From the NCBI GenBank assembly GCA_903643055.1, contig CAHJWV010000004.1, positions 1-7,039 of the forward strand: a stretch of DNA of 7,039 bases, in the 5' to 3' direction. Positions within the stretch are counted from its first letter, which is position 1. The number at the start of each line of letters is the position of its first letter. Below are positions 5,831 through 7,039 of the stretch, piece after piece. The notes under the pieces are model-generated. The model did not search any database, was not told the origin of the DNA, and was given only the letters and a program-made list of their open reading frames with translations. The stretch comes from Burkholderiales bacterium. GTDB taxonomy: Bacteria; Pseudomonadota; Gammaproteobacteria; Burkholderiales; Burkholderiaceae. The translations under genes were made by a program, and so were the position numbers.

Positions 5831-5985
5831 GAAGTCAATCCCAGCGGATTCATGACACGCTAGTTTGGGCCCGCAAAAAGCTAACGCACCCGCTCAGCGG
5901 CAGATCACGACGCATCGGTTTGCGGAAACAACGCGAATTTGCTCGCACTTGTCGGCGCATTTTGTTACGGTCGCGGGGTGAGCAT
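5831..5985. other. Divergent intergenic region, no gene seen
   Basis: This stretch between the DUF1330 and DUF3034 genes is more AT-rich than its surroundings and must hold the promoters of both. I found no convincing -35/-10 pair. There is a small dyad CCGCT-C-AGCGG at 5890-5900 and several short T and A runs (5874-5879, 5959-5967). No RNA gene is recognisable. Confidence 0.4.
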
Positions 5986-6002
5986 CCATCCGCAACGGAT
6001 GG
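5986..6002 (+). promoter_or_regulatory. 7-bp inverted repeat in the DUF3034 leader
   Basis: CCATCCG-CAA-CGGATGG is a perfect 7-bp inverted repeat with a three-base loop, ending 37 bases before the ATG and 27 bases before the ribosome site. It could be an operator or a 5'-leader hairpin; the sequence does not decide. Confidence 0.4.
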
Positions 6003-6029
6003 CGTACACGGTTCAGCATCACTCTTTCG

Positions 6030-6034
6030 AGGAG
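6030..6034 (+). promoter_or_regulatory. Ribosome binding site of the DUF3034 gene
   Basis: AGGAG five bases before the ATG at 6040 fixes the start of the exported protein and agrees with the signal peptide that follows. Confidence 0.7.
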
Positions 6035-6039
6035 ATTTC

Positions 6040-7039
6040 ATGCCGTTCATGTGCCTCCTGTTCCCGCCACGTTCTTCTCGTTCCACGCTGCTTCGCCTTG
6101 CCTCTACCCTGCTGGCCACGCTGACGCTGTGCGCCGGGCTCACGCCAGCAGCGAAAGCTCAGACACCGCCTGCGCCCACCGCCGCACCGGGCAGCTCGCG
6201 CAGCGGCAAGCTGCTGCTGACGAGTGGCGTTAGCAGTATCGATGGCGCGGCCGGCGGCGGGCTCACGCCGTGGGCCGTGATCGGCGGCTACGGCACGCGC
6301 GGCGAGATCGGTGCCTCGGCCTTCGCCACCCGCGTCGACACGCGCGACTACGCGTTGAACGACTACGGCGTGGCCGTGGGCTATGACGAGCGCATCGAGC
6401 TGTCGCTGGCCCACCAGGATTTCGACACCGGCCCGGTGGCCGGCGCGCTGGCCACCGTGTTGGGCGACTCGTCGTTCAACGGCTTGCGCCTGAAGCAAGA
6501 CATCATCGGCTTGAAGCTGCGCGTGGCCGGTGACGCCGTGCTGGACAGCGACACCTGGGCGCCGCAGATTGCGATCGGCCTTCAATACAAGAAGACCCAC
6601 GCCGGCCCGCTCGACCCCGTGCTCACCGCCTTCGGCGCCAAAGACAGCGGCACCGACCTCTACCTCAGTGTCACCAAGCTGTTCCTCGCGCAAGGCCTGC
6701 TGCTCAACGGCACGCTGCGCGCGACCCAGGCCAATCAGAACGGCCTGCTCGGCTTTGGCGCAAGCGACCACACCGGCTATCGGCTGCAGCCCGAGGTGTC
6801 GGTGGCTTATCTGCTGAACAAGCACTTGGCGCTCGGCGCCGAGTACCGATCCAAGCCCGACAACTTCCGCGACAACACCGCGCTCGGTGCCGGCTCGCTC
6901 GACGAAGACGACTGGGTCGATGTGTTCATTGCCTGGGCGCCGACGAAATACATCTCGCTGACCGCCGCCTATGTCGACCTCGGCAAGATCGTGCCGGGCG
7001 TGGTCACGCGGCGCCAGACCGGCACCTACCTGTCGGCGC
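6040..7039 (+). CDS. DUF3034 family outer-membrane-type protein, 3' end outside window
   Basis: The frame is open from ATG 6040 to the right edge (333 full codons). The N-terminus is a Sec signal peptide: arginines at 11, 14 and 19, a hydrophobic stretch from about 20 to 35, and a likely cleavage after AKA (residue 40) before QTPPAP. The Cys at 31 is not in a lipobox. A proline/alanine-rich linker leads into the family signature GKLLLTSGVSSIDGAAGGG (55-73) and TPWAVIGGYGTRGEIGASAF. The rest alternates short strands of aromatic and small residues, as in an outer-membrane beta-barrel (for example LLLNGTLRATQANQNGLLGF and LGAEYRSKPDN). Family members are about 280-330 residues as I recall, so only a few residues are probably missing; the last visible GTYLSA looks like the closing strand. 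The function of the family is not known to me; a porin-like or surface role is an inference. It is divergent from the DUF1330 gene. Confidence 0.88.
   Translation, partial: MPFMCLLFPPRSSRSTLLRLASTLLATLTLCAGLTPAAKAQTPPAPTAAPGSSRSGKLLLTSGVSSIDGAAGGGLTPWAVIGGYGTRGEIGASAFATRVDTRDYALNDYGVAVGYDERIELSLAHQDFDTGPVAGALATVLGDSSFNGLRLKQDIIGLKLRVAGDAVLDSDTWAPQIAIGLQYKKTHAGPLDPVLTAFGAKDSGTDLYLSVTKLFLAQGLLLNGTLRATQANQNGLLGFGASDHTGYRLQPEVSVAYLLNKHLALGAEYRSKPDNFRDNTALGAGSLDEDDWVDVFIAWAPTKYISLTAAYVDLGKIVPGVVTRRQTGTYLSA

Noticed and set aside
6019..6825. 268-residue minus-strand frame opposite the DUF3034 gene
   Set aside because: The plus-strand frame has a ribosome site, signal peptide and family signature; the minus frame is a composition artefact.

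Overview
The window is a GC-rich, densely packed bacterial chromosomal segment. Its protein types point to a betaproteobacterium of the order Burkholderiales (Leptothrix/Rubrivivax/Variovorax-like): an FdhF/YdeP-like molybdoenzyme next to fdhD, a SenA/EgtB-type protein, a DNA polymerase IV with a fingers-side insertion, and a DUF3034 outer-membrane-type protein. This placement is inferred from remembered family resemblance, not from a search. No rRNA, tRNA, insertion sequence, phage gene or CRISPR array was seen.

Left block (1-1888, plus strand): the C-terminal third of a molybdopterin oxidoreductase enters from the left edge. It is followed without a gap by an 89-residue winged-helix-like protein that probably starts at TTG, and then by fdhD. 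The order enzyme, small protein, maturation factor looks like one transcription unit. FdhD activates the molybdenum cofactor of formate-dehydrogenase-type enzymes by sulfuration.

Middle block (1926-3915, minus strand): two genes apparently transcribed together. The first is a CTP-synthase-C-terminus-like amidotransferase of a family known to contain selenocysteine members (this copy has cysteine). The second is a DinB_2 + FGE-sulfatase protein resembling selenoneine synthase SenA/EgtB. No senB or senC is present. The SenA-like protein has glutamine at two of the three positions where EgtB has iron-binding histidines. The amidotransferase has glutamine in place of the usual catalytic histidine. 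This pair is the most interesting part of the window.

Right block (4132-7039): a perfect CTGT-N8-ACAG SOS box precedes dinB (Pol IV). dinB ends inside a short array of three palindromic ~31-33 bp tandem repeats, and the convergent DUF1330 gene ends at the far side of the same array. A 220-bp divergent intergenic region separates the DUF1330 gene from an exported DUF3034 protein that runs off the right edge. It carries a 7-bp hairpin near the DUF3034 start.
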